Of a stretch of DNA of 64,000 nt, positions 33,404-45,042 are shown piece after piece. Origin of the DNA: Anomaloglossus baeobatrachus (taxonomy: Eukaryota; Chordata; Amphibia; Anura; Aromobatidae); NCBI RefSeq assembly GCF_048569485.1, contig NC_134353.1:531742008-531806007 (forward strand). Reading direction: 5' to 3'. Numbering within the stretch: position 1 is the stretch's first letter; the number at the start of each line of letters is the position of its first letter. A program made the position numbers and the translations under genes. Under the pieces are notes generated by a model. The model had not been told where the DNA came from. It did no database searches and saw nothing but the letters and a program-made list of their open reading frames with translations.

Positions 33404-34263
33404 TAGCTATGAAATGTAGTATTAAATAATTAATATTAAAATGAATTCCTGTGTATGTAATATACGACTGGACGAGGTCAGCTAGAGTGGAAGCTCTATA
33501 TAACTTACAGTATGTCTTATTGAGACAAGACTTTACAAATGTTTTTTTTGTTTGTGTAATATTTTACTGATTGAAATAAATTGATAAATAATAAATAGCA
33601 AATAAGCTGCTAGCAAGATCACAGGACTGGAAAACACTTTTATTATGAAATGAGTGAATGGGGGAGCCAGGTGATAGCTTGCAGGGCTCCACTCTCCTTC
33701 CGCAATCTGATGTTGGGCATGTGTTCTGCCCCAGCTGGGGGGTGCGACACTTACTTGCATCTTCAGCGGTTTGTCCGCCACCCCGTTGCCGGTCACTGTC
33801 ATAGACATAGGTGGGCAACACATCGCAGAAACAGTTTCCTATTAACAAGCTCCAACTTCTTTATTTAGCACAAATCTTCATGAGAGATACCTTCACAATA
33901 AACTTTCCAGGACATACATGCCACTTTCCTTCTGCATTACTGTTCTGATGCCGCTGTTCTATGGAGTAACCTTCTGTCTAGCCCTCGCTCTGGGTATTAG
34001 CCCTTAAGCAGCAGAGTCTGACTTCTGTGTTCCCCGTCTCTTGCCATTGCAGCTTGCCGTGCCATGGAACACAATGGAGGATACCTCCTGAGTAGGGATG
34101 GGCGATCCCCTCGATGGTCAGGATCGGGGAGATTCGCCCGATCATTTTGTAAAGATCGGGATCGAGAAAACACGATCTTGCATCCCGATCACCAATCTTT
34201 GACTTTACAGTTATGGAATGGGGCGGGGAGGGCTGTAAAATAAAGAATCTCGTTAATAATAAA
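33404..34263. other. Mixed non-coding sequence with unclassified repeats
   Basis: A GC-rich block at about 33650-33800 and a 'gggatgggcgatcccctcga' palindromic motif at about 34095, of a style common in anuran repeats. No termini could be set. Confidence 0.3.
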
Positions 34264-34700
34264 CATTGTCCAGCCTCGCCACTCTGCCAATCCCTTCACT
34301 GGCTTCCCATCGCCAAATGACCCTAGTTCAAAACATTAACCATGACATACAAATCCATCCACAACTTGTCTCCTCCTTACATCTGTGGCCTAGTCTCCCG
34401 GTACCTACCTGCACGCAACCTCAGATCCTCACAAGATCTCCTTCTCTACTCCTCTCTTATCTCCTCTTCCCACAATCGCATACAAGATTTATCCCGTCCC
34501 TCCCCCATACTCTGGAACGCTCTACCTCAGCATATCAGACTTTCCCCTACCGTGGAAAGCTTCAAGAGGAATCTGAAGACCCACCTCTTCCAACAAGCCT
34601 ACAACCTACAATAGCCCTCAGTCCAGTACACCACTGCGCAACTAGCTCTGTCCTCACCTATTGTACCATCACCCATTCCCTGTAGACTGTGAGCCCTCAC
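34264..34700 (+). mobile_element. L2/CR1-type LINE, 3' end of ORF2 (5'-truncated)
   Basis: Translation on plus, with one frame change near 34340, gives LATLPIPSLASHRQ in one frame, then MTYKSIHNLSPPYICGLV, RYLPARNLRSSQDLLLYS, ILWNALPQHIRLSPTVESFK, RNLKTHLFQQAYNLQ and a stop at 34614. This is the conserved C-terminal block of L2/CR1 reverse transcriptases. The 3' tail 'tgtagactgtgagccctcac' follows and breaks off where the next repeat begins. 5' truncation is usual for LINEs. Confidence 0.85.
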
Positions 34701-36232
34701 GGGCATAATAACTGCTGTTAACAAAATTAGAATGTATTAACAAAAATGTATTCTGCACACAAAAACCACAAAACAAATAGATTTAAATGTAATTATAATG
34801 TCTGTCTCCCCCTTTGTATATATCTCTCTATCTCTTTCCCTGTCTGTCTCTCTCTTTCCCTCTCTGTCTGTCTCTTTCCCTCTCTGTCTGTCTCTTTCCC
34901 TCTCTGTCTCTTTCCCTCTCTGTCTCTTTCCCTGTCTTTCTCTTTCCCTGTCTGTCTCTTTCCCTGTCTGTCTCTTTCCCTCTCTTTCCCTGTCTCTCTT
35001 TCCCTCTCTTTCCCTGTCTGTCTCTTTCCCTCTTTCCCTCTGTCTCTTTCCCTGTGTCTGTCTCTTTGTCTGTCTCTTTACCTGTCTTTGTCTGTCTCTT
35101 ACTCTGTCTGTCTCTTTCCCTCTCAATCCCTGTCTGTCTGTTTCCCTGTGTCTGTCTCTGTCTCTTTGTCTGTGTCTGTCTCTTTACCTGTCTGTGTCTG
35201 TCTCTTAACCTATCTCTCTCTTTCCCTCTCTTTCCCTGTCTGTCTCTTTCCTTGTCAGTCTGTCGGCTTCGCCCGGGTTAATAACTGTTGTTAACAAAAT
35301 AGAATGCATTAACATTCCCTGGATAGAATGTATAAAAAGAATGTATTAACGCCCGGGATAGTAACTGTCTCTCTGTTTCTCTCCCATTCCCTGTCTGTCT
35401 CTCCCTCTGTATATATCTCTCTGTCTCTCTCTCTCTTTGTCTGTCTGTCTCTTTCCCTGTCTGTCTCTGACTGTCTCTGTCTCTTTCTCCATCTGTCTCA
35501 ATCTCTCTCCCTGTCTGTCTATCTATCTCTGTCACTTTCCCTGTCTGTCTCTTTCCCTGTCTGTCTCTTTCCCTCTCTTTCCCTCTCTTTCCCTGTCTGT
35601 CTCTTTCCCTCTCTTTCCCTGTCTGTCTCTTTCCCTCTCTTTCCCTGTCTGTCTCTTTCCCTCTTTCTCTTTCCCTGTGTCTGTCTCTTTGTCTGTCTCT
35701 TTACCTGTCTTTGTCCGTCTCTTACCCTGTCTGTCTCTTTCCCTGTCTGTCTCTTTCCCTCTTTCTCTTTCCCTGTGTCTGTCTCTTTGTCTGTCTCTTT
35801 TTCTGTCTTTGTCTGTCTCTTAACCTGTCAGTCTGTCTCTTTGTCTGTGTCTGTCTCTTTGTGTCTGCCTCTTACCCTGTCTACGTCTGTTTCTTACCCT
35901 GTCTGTGTCTGCCTCTTTCCCTGTCTGTGTCTGTCCCTTTCCCTGGCTGCATTGTGACAAGCCAACATTCCATATAAGGGCGTGGCTGCGCATTCTTCTG
36001 AAGTTCTGGCTGCACTGTGGCTCCCAGCTCCATTCGCTTTAATGGAGGCAGTTTTTTTGGCAAATAACTGTAAAGCACGGGGTTAAAATTTCCCCTCAAA
36101 ACATAGCCTATGACGCTCTCGGGGTCCAGATGTGTGAGTGTGCAAAATTTTGTGGCTGTAGCTGCGACGGTGCAGATGCCAATCCCGGACATACATACAT
36201 ACACACATACACACATTCAGCTTTATATATGA
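34701..36232 (-). mobile_element. Unclassified interspersed element with long pyrimidine-rich tandem core (Helitron-like?)
   Basis: Read on minus it starts near 'tcatatataaagctgaatgt' (36232), passes 'ggcatctgcaccgtcgcagc' and 'gggagccacagtgcagccag', then the purine-rich (gggaaagagacagaca)n tract, and ends near 'aacagttattaacccgggcg'. Duplicated ends of that kind occur at 34700-34745, 35275-35300 and 35340-35365. Start and end style recall non-autonomous Helitrons, but I could not find the terminal hairpin plus CTRR, so the class is open. Confidence 0.35.
34798..35960. repeat. Pyrimidine-rich minisatellite, units like tctctttccctgtctg
   Basis: More than one kilobase of variants of 'ctgtctctttccctctcttt', interrupted at 35265-35365 by unique sequence. 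On plus it reads open in several frames at once (Ser/Leu/Phe/Pro runs of up to 209 codons), the mark of a repeat, not of a protein. Confidence 0.95.
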
Positions 36233-36238
36233 GATATA

Positions 36239-36239
36239 A

Positions 36240-36287
<48 letters not shown>
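36239..36287. repeat. (TA)n microsatellite
   Basis: About 24 TA units between 'gagatataaaga' and 'catccaccta'. Confidence 0.95.
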
Positions 36288-36289
<2 letters not shown>

Positions 36290-36537
36290 TCCACCTAAGG
36301 AAAGATATGATGTCCACATTTCAAGACTATCTTCAGCTGTGGCCACTTAGACCAACACTAACTTGTAAACTAGTACATTTGTATATAGAATCCTTAGTTC
36401 CTCCTGATTATATAAGATATTATATAATAGCTTATGTGCCATACCACGTAGAAAGAGGGCCAATAGATAAGAAGGAAACATATACGCAAAATAAAGAGGC
36501 ATTTGATTGCCTTACTACTACTAGTAAACGAGATTAT

Positions 36538-36808
36538 GGGTGGCACGGTGGCTCAGTGGTTAGCGCTGCAGTCTTGCAGCACTGAGGTCCTGGGTTCAAA
36601 TCCCACTAAAGACACCATCTGCAAGGAGTTTGTATGTTCTCCCCGTGTTTGCGTGGGTTTCCTCTGGGTACTCCGGTTTCCTCCCACACTCCAAAGACAT
36701 ACAGATAGGGACTCTAGATTGTGAGCTCCAATGGGGACAGTGTTGCCAATGAATGTAAAGCGCTGTGGAATTAATAGCGCTATATAAATGAATAAAATTA
36801 TTATTATA
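36538..36808 (+). mobile_element. tRNA-derived SINE
   Basis: The head shows RNA polymerase III signals: A box TGGCTCAGTGG (36549-36559) and B box GGGTTCAAATCC (about 36592). Then comes a conserved body ('ggagtttgtatgttctcccc', 'tttcctcccacactccaaag', 'ttgtgagctccaatggggac') and an L2-like tail ('aagcgctgtggaattaatag', 'gctatataaatgaataaaat') with an (att)n end. The layout matches V-SINE-like families of fish and amphibians, mobilised by an L2-type LINE. Confidence 0.9.
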
Positions 36809-37149
36809 AAGGCTTACCATAAATAGCAGCAAAAGTAACAAATGTGGTCTCTACCACCATCTCTGGAAAAAAAAAATCTATTACCTACAAGAAGGCTACA
36901 GGTAAAACAGACTTAACATGAACTATTCCACATGACTACACGCCACATATTCTTCAACCGAAAGTGTCATGTGCTCCAAATCGACAGTGTGGAAAAGTTG
37001 TAAAGCTTTTTAAGCTAGTCCAAAAATGAGAGACAATTTCAAACTTTGGCAGCACAAGAAGATATCTTTCATAAGGCCATCATCAAATCTTGGCCTTGCA
37101 ATCAGGTCCATGGAAAATGCAACTACTGCTAGACATGACTAGGACTTCG
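36809..37149. other. No recognised feature
   Basis: Short AT-rich spacer between the SINE and the next MITE. Confidence 0.4.
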
Positions 37150-37733
37150 GGGCACTTTGCACACTATGACATCGCAAGCCGATGCTGCGATGTCGAGCGC
37201 AATAGTCCCCGCCCCAGTCGCAGCAGTGATATCTTGTGATAGGTGGCGTAGCGAACATTATCACTACGCCAGCTTCACATGCACTCACCTGTCCTGCGAC
37301 GTCGCTCTGTCCGGCGACCCATCTTTTTCCTAAGGGGGCGGGTCGTGCGGCGTCATAGCGACGTCACACGGCAGGCGGCCAATAGCAGCGGAGGGGCGGA
37401 GATGAGCGGGACGTAAACATCCCGCCCACCTCCGTCCTTCCTTATTGCAGCTGGGACGCAGGTAGGAGATGTTCCACGCTCCTGTGGCTTCACACATAGC
37501 GATGTGTGCGGCCGCAGGAACGAGAAACAACATCGTACCTGTCGCTGCACCGGCATTATGGAAATGTCGGACCGTACACCGATGATACGACAACGACGCT
37601 TTTGCGCTCGTTAATCGTATCAAAAAGGATTTGCACACTACGATATCGACTGCGACGCCGGATGTGCGTCACTTTCGATTTGACCCCACCGACATCGCAC
37701 TGCGATGTTGTAGTGTGCAAAGCCCGCCTTCAT
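37150..37733. mobile_element. MITE, same subfamily as 3470-3970
   Basis: Left end 'ggggcactttgcacactatg', right end inverted 'ggcgggctttgcacactaca'. The interior shares with 3470-3970 the blocks 'gcgacgtcgct', 'agggggcgg', 'aatagcagcggaggggcg', 'cacacatagcgatgtg' and 'gccgcaggaacga'. The target duplication is unclear (perhaps ctt). No transposase. Confidence 0.65.
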
Positions 37734-38505
37734 CCTCATGTTCACACCAAAACAATGAACAAAATGGTTATGCCATTGATGCCCAGTGATACGCAAACTA
37801 TTTATAGTACCAACTCCACTGTAAAACAATTTCAGTCATGCCCTGCTTGTCACAAAAATCTTCCAAGAAACGTTTTTCTGACACAGACTGCCATCACAAT
37901 CAGCTGAACAATTTACAGTCTGTAAAAGTGTATAAATATGATTTAATTCACACAGCAGCAGTACCTCTCTTTGCAAAGTGTTTTCCCCCAGAAAATATCT
38001 ACGTCCTCTATAGGAAATGAAAGCTGTGGCCTAATGTTAGATCTGACATTACCCAACATCTTGGTTGCTTTCCCAGGGCTCGCATGATATACTTATAGCA
38101 CGTGAGTTTTGCATGTAAATCAGAGGTTTCTGTGCTTTCACTTCCTTTGTGCAAGTCTTGGACAAGCGGAAGAAGTGAGAACACAGTAACCCAATAGTTG
38201 TCTCTGATTGGCTGCTCATGTGGCATATAACTTTTTCATGCAAGCCCCGGGAGACCTGGTGCCGACAAAGCTGGAATGGCACTGGTGTGAGAAGTGAGTA
38301 TGTTATTTTTATTTTGACTACTTAATTTAAAAAGTGCTTTTCGACAATTTTTTCATGTTGAACAGGACACACAATGTCATAGTGTCTGCAGAGCATAGTA
38401 AAACTTTTTTTTTTTTAATTTAGCCTCTATGTTCAGAGATATTAGCAATAAAAATATTTAGCACCTAAGGAGTTAACATTTTTTTTAAATTCAAGTGAGA
38501 GTTAA
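37734..38505. other. No recognised feature
   Basis: Non-coding. Frames of 60-77 codons on minus around 38010-38280 carry no motif. Confidence 0.35.
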
Positions 38506-39681
38506 TGTGGCGCCCTGGACAAGCCGGGACGTCACAGGTACTACAACAACACACCCCACACCCCGGCTAGGCACACCAAGGTCAAACACAAATCCTTGTT
38601 GCCTCCCTCCAGGGGCTGATGTCCACACCAGGGGGTGGGCCAGGCGGTTGGCCCCGCCCACTGAGGAGTTCACAGTCCTGGAGGCAGGAAAAGGAGGGAG
38701 ATGAGTTTTGGAGAGGAGTTGAGGAGGAGTGAAGTGAAGTGGTAGCAGAGGAGACTGAAGGCGTCCGGGTGTGTGGCCCGGATGGAACAGCAAGGTTGGC
38801 AGACGGTGGTGACCGTCTGCAGGAGAGGCTGATTGGAGCGAACCGTAAGGACCGGGGATGGGCGGTGGCCCGACGGTACCGGATCGGGGAGCAAAGAGAA
38901 GCCAGCACCATTCGGCAGGGCTTACGGACCCCGACCAGGCTAGGAGTCGCCGTAAAACTGGTCAAATCCGTTAGCGAAGGGAACCTCCGGGGTTTCCCAG
39001 CAGTCAAGACCTGATTGAAGGCAACAGCTCACACCGTAAAGGGAAACACAGTCACCGCCAAGGCTACAGTTCCCAGGGCCAGAGCCTGCGGGCAAAATGG
39101 GCTCCCTCAGCATCCATCCAAGCTGGGGAGCGGGTTACCGGTGGGGAGCCATTGGAACCGTAAACACAATACAGGTGCAGGGAAAGGCAGTCACCATCAA
39201 CCTACCGGGAGAGCTACCGCAGCCGTCTGTGGGACCCGTCCATCCAGCCGTTTGTTTTACCAGAGACTTTGCATTCATCATTGGCTGAGTGAGTACCACC
39301 GTGCCGTGCGGCACAGCGCTGCCCCCGCGACCCTGCACCTCACCAGGCCCGTAACCCGCCTGCCATCCCTACCCCTCACCGGGCCCCGGGACAACCAACC
39401 CCCCTACCCACGGAGGGGAGAAAACAACATCCAAGCTGCTCCCTGTCACCGCTCCCGGGATCCCCGTCCAGAGCAGCGGTGGTGTCACAACCTCATCACA
39501 ACCGTGGGTGGCGTCACGGACAATATCCCTAAACCAAACCACCCCACCCCCTTTCACTCACGGGCGAGGAGCGCCGCTCGAGTCCCCGGGATCCGGCCCA
39601 CCGCTCTAGCCACCGAGCAGCAGTAGCAGCAGCCGGACCCGAGCAGTGGGTGAGTGCAGCGTCCCCTCCCCGTCTGAGACA
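38506..39681 (+). mobile_element. Solo LTR, family A, diverged copy
   Basis: It starts TGTGGCGCCCTGGACAAGCC and shares with the other copies 'gtccacaccagggggtgggc', 'ggatgggcggtggcccgacg', 'accagagactttgcattcat' and the 'cccacggagggg' block. The end is set at CTGAGACA, flanked by ttat; ttaa precedes the start, so a 4-bp duplication with one change is likely. It differs most in the last 100 bp. Fossil. Confidence 0.65.
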
Positions 39682-40936
39682 TTATCTGACAGTTTTCACT
39701 TGGGGGCATGTATTTATTCTCCCTGTATAATGCCAACCAATCATAAGCATACAGCAGAAAAAGAACACACCCCCCACAACAGCTTAGGGCAGGTTTTTCA
39801 ATTATGAGATGTAATGATACAGCTATGATCTCCTGGTTTAGCCTGGCATGATTAGAATGCGCAGATAACTCAAACCTTTCAGATAAGGTCCCTGAGGGAG
39901 GAGGGGCAGCCCAGATGAGTTTAGTTGGTTCACATTACACTTTACACATTACAAACACTGCTATCAGATCTCCTCCAGACCTAGCACTGGCAGATCTGCT
40001 GTATTACATTCCCCCACACTGTCCAGAGAAATGTTAGTAATCACACTTGTGTCTGCTGTGTTCAACTTGTACTTGCTGAGTGAGATCTGAGCAGTGTTGC
40101 AGCATGTGTTAAGTGAGGAGGTGGTTCACCAGCACAGGAGGATATAGGGAAGGAGCTTCCTGTTTTGAAACTTGAGCAGAGAATGATGAAGTAGATGTAG
40201 CAGAGTGGAACAGTGTGGTGTGGAGGAGACCAGGCAGAAGACTGTGCAGGAGGAAGAAACCAGGTGACCAGAAATACGGATGGCAGCAGTGATGCTATAG
40301 TGTGGTGAGAAGAGGAATCAGACAGTGCCCCCTCCTCAAGTGGCCTATTGTGAACGGTGCGGACAGTCGGTGGAGTCGGTGTTGACTGACAGGGCCACTG
40401 ACACCGCACAATAGAAGACTCTACGAGTTATCCTGGGAAAGTAGCGTAGCCATTAGGGGGAATAGCACAGCGCTTAACAACAGCAGCGCCAGACCCTCAT
40501 ACTCAATGATAGCTGGTGGGACTCTGTTAGCAGCCGTAATAGGAGAGTCGGAATGTATCTGAGAAATTGCCTGTTAAAGAATGTGGTATCACGCCTGTAA
40601 ATGATGATGAGAGATCTGCTGTAAAGAAACAGAGAATGACTGTGAAAGATATTGATGTGAAATCTGCCTTCAAAGAATGGAAAGAAACTATGAAACGTGT
40701 ACTTAGTAAAGTTGTTAAAGTTGTATCCGGTGGTGGACTCGTTACTAAAGGGGCTATGCGTGATGCCATTGAAAGTTAACGGGGTCCTGAGAAGCTGGAC
40801 GAAGTGCAGTTGCAGGTAGGTATCACCTCCACACAAATCACTCTATACACCACTCTGTCCCCTGTGTCTGTACTGCGCCGGGGTGGGTTGAGGACTGCAA
40901 CCCTCGCCCACGACTGCCCCTCCCTGGCACTTTACA
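39682..40936 (-). repeat. Unassigned block ending in a family C LTR-like terminus
   Basis: The minus strand from 40936 starts TGTAAAGTGCCAGGGAGGGG, the same start as at 28013. The rest is moderately GC-rich. A 70-codon frame at 40567-40779 on plus (SAFKEWKETMKRVLSKVVKV) has no recognised domain and begins with a non-ATG codon. Could be an LTR-element remnant; not proven. Confidence 0.3.
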
Positions 40937-41436
40937 GTAACATTTGTGACTTTTCTCATTGCTTGCCACAATTGAAGAGTGAAGTGATTGAGGCAACCAA
41001 GGTAATGGAGTAATGCACACATTTATTTAGAACAGTGGTGCAGATATAATTTTATAACTGTTCATTGAAAAACCACCTAATAAAAGGCCTTTAAATGAAT
41101 TGGCTGAAATCACTCCTTTTACTGAAGAATGGTGACAAGATATTATGTGCTATTGTCTTTCTCTTTTTTACAATATATTTATCTCCAATACTTCAGTTTA
41201 CATATGGTTGTATGGATTGCTCTTTATAATCTTTGATTTTGGAACATGAGTTTGTGATCTGTTCCGAAAGTCTCTTCTGTCTCCATTGTCTGAAGTAGCT
41301 ACATACAAACCATTTGTAATGTGTGAGAATGGAATTGAATAAAGTAGGACCTGTAGTTAGTGACCATTAACTCCTATGAGCAGAGAAAATAAATAAGATG
41401 GTGATATATTTCCAGTGTGTTTTCTCACTCTCTTAG

Positions 41437-41595
41437 GTTTCCTGCACTGCAACCAAGGAGGTTTGGTTATCAAGCAGTCTCTGGGCCACCCTGCTCTTAT
41501 TAGTATGAATTATTCACCATGCCGTAGCATTTTCTATAGCCTTGCCAGCGACATTCGATATGTCATTGACTTACTTGAAAGTCAGGTCCAGAAAG
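41437..41595 (+). CDS. Candidate host-gene exon (159 bp, phase 1-1)
   Basis: A pyrimidine tract and acceptor 'tttctcactctcttag' precede 41437; a donor 'gaaag/gtaatat' follows 41595. The enclosed 159 bp are divisible by three and open in the frame FLHCNQGGLVIKQSLGHPA...LASDIRYVIDLLESQVQK. Flanking sequence is ordinary AT-rich intron-like DNA free of obvious repeats, unlike the surroundings of most other frames in the window. I do not recognise the protein. The two Cys and the alternation of hydrophobic and polar residues are protein-like. Chance open frames with good splice sites do occur, so confidence is modest. Confidence 0.4.
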
Positions 41596-41924
41596 GTAAT
41601 ATATCTCTAAGTGAACACTGTTTATACCTTTTCCTTCTCTGTATTATTAGTCATTTCCAGGTCAGGAAATATCCCACTAAATGCCTGAAAAGTGTGCTTT
41701 TCCTGAGCGGATATTGACTCTCTTATGTCCAGTTACTGGAGTGTTGTCTTATCTCATTGCCCACAGTTTATTTACCTAATGTACTGAGCTTGGAGTTGGC
41801 ACATCTGGAACCAATCTCCAGATTCCAGCTGATTACATTATAGAAAACCCTTTTGCCACAAACGTAACACTTGTTATGGCGTTGTGATAGCATATGCATA
41901 TATGTATACAGTTCTCAACATTAA

Positions 41925-42400
41925 AATTGCAACACCAAGAAGGAAAAGTAGTGGAATTATATAAATCGCAGGATCGATAAATGTTTTAATGACATTCAAA
42001 TGATGAAAGAATGGAAGATACATTTTTAAAACATCTAAATTTATTCAGTATTGAAATTCCTGAATTATACGCCTTGTCATGCTATCAATGTTTGTCTAAG
42101 GAGTGTTTTACCATGCTGAATGCACTTGGGCATGCAAATTATCAAGATGGTGGGAGCTTTCATTGCAATTGTCGACCAATGGCGTCCCATATATGCTGGA
42201 TGGAAGACAGGTCTGAAGACACTTCAGGCCATGGTCACAGGTTTAGGCCAGACAGGACTCACAAGCACATGACCTGGGATTGCTGGAAAAATGACCGTAC
42301 CACTAGTTTCACAATCAAATCAATATGAAGCCAAGCTGTCAGTCTACCTGGCATGAAGACTAAAGTGGTCTGCCTACTGTACATTATGCCCCCCCCACAC
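41925..42400. repeat. Decayed interspersed repeat
   Basis: It starts 'attgcaacaccaagaaggaa' and includes 'ccttgtcatgctatcaatgt' and 'gtcgaccaatggcgtcccat'. It has the look of a degraded DNA-transposon copy; the short frame at 42011-42328 has no motif. Ends not defined. Confidence 0.35.
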
Positions 42401-42429
42401 AATAATCCTGGGCGTAGAACCATTGTGAT

Positions 42430-42910
42430 GTGAATGGTGGCCAGCAGTGTGAGCAGCCTCTTCTTACTTCAGCAGCTCAGGTACCTCCAGTATTAGATCA
42501 GAAAGACAAGATGGATAGCAGTGTGAATGGATTCTTCTTCCCTTAGAAAACTTGGTGGCTCTATTATTAATACAGAAAGGGTGTTCAGAAGTGTATGCAA
42601 CCTCTTCTTACCTCAGCACCCCAGGTATCTCCACTATTAGATCACAAAGATTAGCTGGACAGCAATGTGAGTAAATTATTCTTACCTCAGACAATCTTGT
42701 TATCTTTGCTATAGGATCAGAAAGAAATGGCAGACAGCAGAGTGAGCAGCGTTTTCTTATCGTGGCACCACTGATATCTCCAGTATAACATCAAAAAGGA
42801 AGGGTGGACAGCAGTGTGAGCAGTCTCTTTTTACCTCAACACATCTGGTATCTCCAGTATTAAATCAGAAAAGGTGAACTAAAGTGTGAGCACCCTCTTC
42901 TTACCTTAGG
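42430..42910. repeat. Minisatellite with units of about 72 bp
   Basis: About seven diverged units, each with 'cagcagtgtgagcagcctct', 'tcttacctcag' and 'tatctccagtattagatcag'. Unit starts lie near 42457, 42529, 42601, 42674, 42751, 42823 and 42893. A further unit follows at 43697-43740, after the insertion below. Confidence 0.8.
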
Positions 42911-43696
42911 ATTAGTGATGGGCTAACCAGAACTATAAAGTTTGGAATCTCAACAGAACACCTAGTGTCCCTACATGGACCCCAAACACAGACGTCTTAA
43001 GGAAGTTTATATTATTGTTCGGATTCGGTCACTCAGATAAAGAGCTGGGTGGCTGCAAAACTAAGCAAAAATGTCAATTTAAGTAGGATAATTATACTTA
43101 CTGACTTTTCGTGTGGCTATCATACTGCTTTTGGATTAGCTTATTAAACCTTATGAATATTCACTTCTTCCGCCGCCCATCCTCTGTGACAGCGTCTGTG
43201 ATTGGGTGCAGTCAGACCGCACCCCACCTTCTATGCTGGTGTCTGTGATTGAGAACCCAGACAGCTAATGTGAGGGCAAGCAAAGTGGAGTGTAAAAATA
43301 AATAAAAAGTAAAAACCAAGGTGACACACTCAGACAGCGATGGACACTGCTCTGCTTCTTGCAGTTCTAATCCAAGCAATCCTTAATCTCCAGCACGTGA
43401 ATTGAAGAAGGTCAATAAATTGACCAAAACGTCTTAATAACTGGATTAAAAAATGTAAAATAAAAATATTCATAATTTTTCTAATTGGAGTGCCTGGTTT
43501 TACTGATTATTATTACGGCTTTGGAACCTACCTGCTCACCCATAAATAGCCAGAAGTGACATATTAAAAAATGTGACCTCTCACTGTGGGCTTCGAGACA
43601 CACTGATGGAGCCACAGCTGTGACGTCAGTGAGTTCACCTAAGGTCAAAGCTGGCAGTTCCCACGGTACCCCAGCTGTGACCTCAGGTGAACTCAC
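42906..43696. mobile_element. Foldback repeat copy inserted into the 72-bp array
   Basis: It starts 'tagtgatgggc', the inverse of the 'gcccatcacta' end of the copies at 1-670 and 56926-59095. It contains 'gtgattgggtgcagtcagac' and 'ctgtgacctcaggtgaactc', shared with the big palindrome. A hammerhead-like remnant lies at 43392-43427. Confidence 0.6.
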
Positions 43697-43744
43697 CTCT
43701 TCTTACCTCAGAAACCTTGTTAGCCCTAGTATTAGATCACAATA

Positions 43745-45042
43745 TCCACTGTGAGTGGCTCTACCACATAATGAGAAGGGACACAGCTTCCCATTGCACA
43801 TGCTATCAGGCACCTGTCACACTTTTGGGCAGGTTTCTCTTAGTATCATAACGCATGATCAAATTAACTCTATAGTGATTATCTCCCTAGTGAAAACAAG
43901 TGTGATTTACTAATTAACGATAGTTAGGAATTTGTTCATAATTACATTTCTTTCAGTTAATACATTTTATTTCTATTTCTGGAAAACTCCTTTCACCATT
44001 CTCTTGTTGTTCCAATATGTATTTCTAAGGATTGACTTTTCTATTATATCTAACTTGCAATTTAACATAATATTCGACACCCCTTTTAATCCTGTGCAAA
44101 GTTGTTCTTACTTACTAAGCACTTCAAATGTGACGGAAATTGACAAATCTAACGTTACGGTCTATGCTTTTTAATTTAGGCCAGACTGGGTGCGTGCCAT
44201 TGTAGATTGTTAGTGCACCTGCACCATGATCACACACCTCAGAACTGGTAAATGTGATTATAAAATATCGTTTCATAAAGTCTTGGCACAAGCGAGAGAG
44301 ATTAAAGCTTTTGAAAATGCTGCCAAATCCAAGTTAGTAGTATGTGTACATCACATGGAAAATCTGGATTAACTCTCATACCCCATGAGAGATACCTGCA
44401 CGGTATGATTTTCACACAATCTGCGATAATAATGTATGCATTATCACACAGCATTGACCACCAACCGTGCAGAACTGCCAATCACTTCTTTCTTTGCAAG
44501 TGATCAAGGCATGTCAGGTCAGAATAGTTAACATTTAATTCTGCAACTGTAGTTTTTTCCTTGTATAGGCTATTGGCCTGGTTTAGCATTTGATTGTATT
44601 TTGTCCCTTGATTTATGATCCTCTTTGTTGACAAGGAATGTACCCCTAAAAAAGCAACAGAGTCTCCATAACTATGACCTCCACAAAGGATCATAAACAG
44701 TAATGATCTCATGATCTACAGTGAGTTACAAGATTCACTTACCGTTGGATGCACCCCATCACGGTATTCCTATTAACAGTAACAGTCATAAAACACCCAC
44801 TACCGGTGACCCCAGAATAACCACATACTCATCAACAGACATAAGATTCGAGTAACAGAAACAGCTCCAGGACTCAAAGAAAAAGTCATTGACCTCAGTA
44901 ATTAGTTTCAATAAGACCCCAAATAACAGTGAGGTCTTGTGTATGAAAAATGATGATTGAACCATATTTTGTACCCTAAGAGAAGATCTCAGCTACAGTG
45001 ATAATGATGGTGATTATATAAACATCAATCAGACTTTTCCTT
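43745..45042. other. No recognised feature
   Basis: AT-rich non-coding sequence. A 76-codon frame on minus at 44482-44712 is open but without motif or splice support. Confidence 0.35.

Noticed and set aside
34746-35957. Long Ser/Leu/Phe/Pro-rich open frames in several plus frames, and Arg/Glu/Asp-rich ones on minus
   Set aside because: They are translations of the pyrimidine-rich tandem repeat; three frames are open at once and no start context or domain is present.
36538-36620. tRNA gene
   Set aside because: A and B boxes are present but the cloverleaf is not kept, and the sequence continues into a SINE body and an L2-like tail.
40567-40779. 70-codon plus frame with SAFKEWKETMKRVLSK
   Set aside because: It has no ATG start and no recognised family; the surroundings look like a retroelement remnant. 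Kept only as a note.
42430-42910. CRISPR-like array
   Set aside because: Units are diverged, contiguous and without spacers; it is a eukaryotic minisatellite.
44482-44712. 76-codon minus frame starting MRSLLFMILCGG, signal-peptide-like start
   Set aside because: No splice signals, no neighbour, no conserved motif; likely chance.
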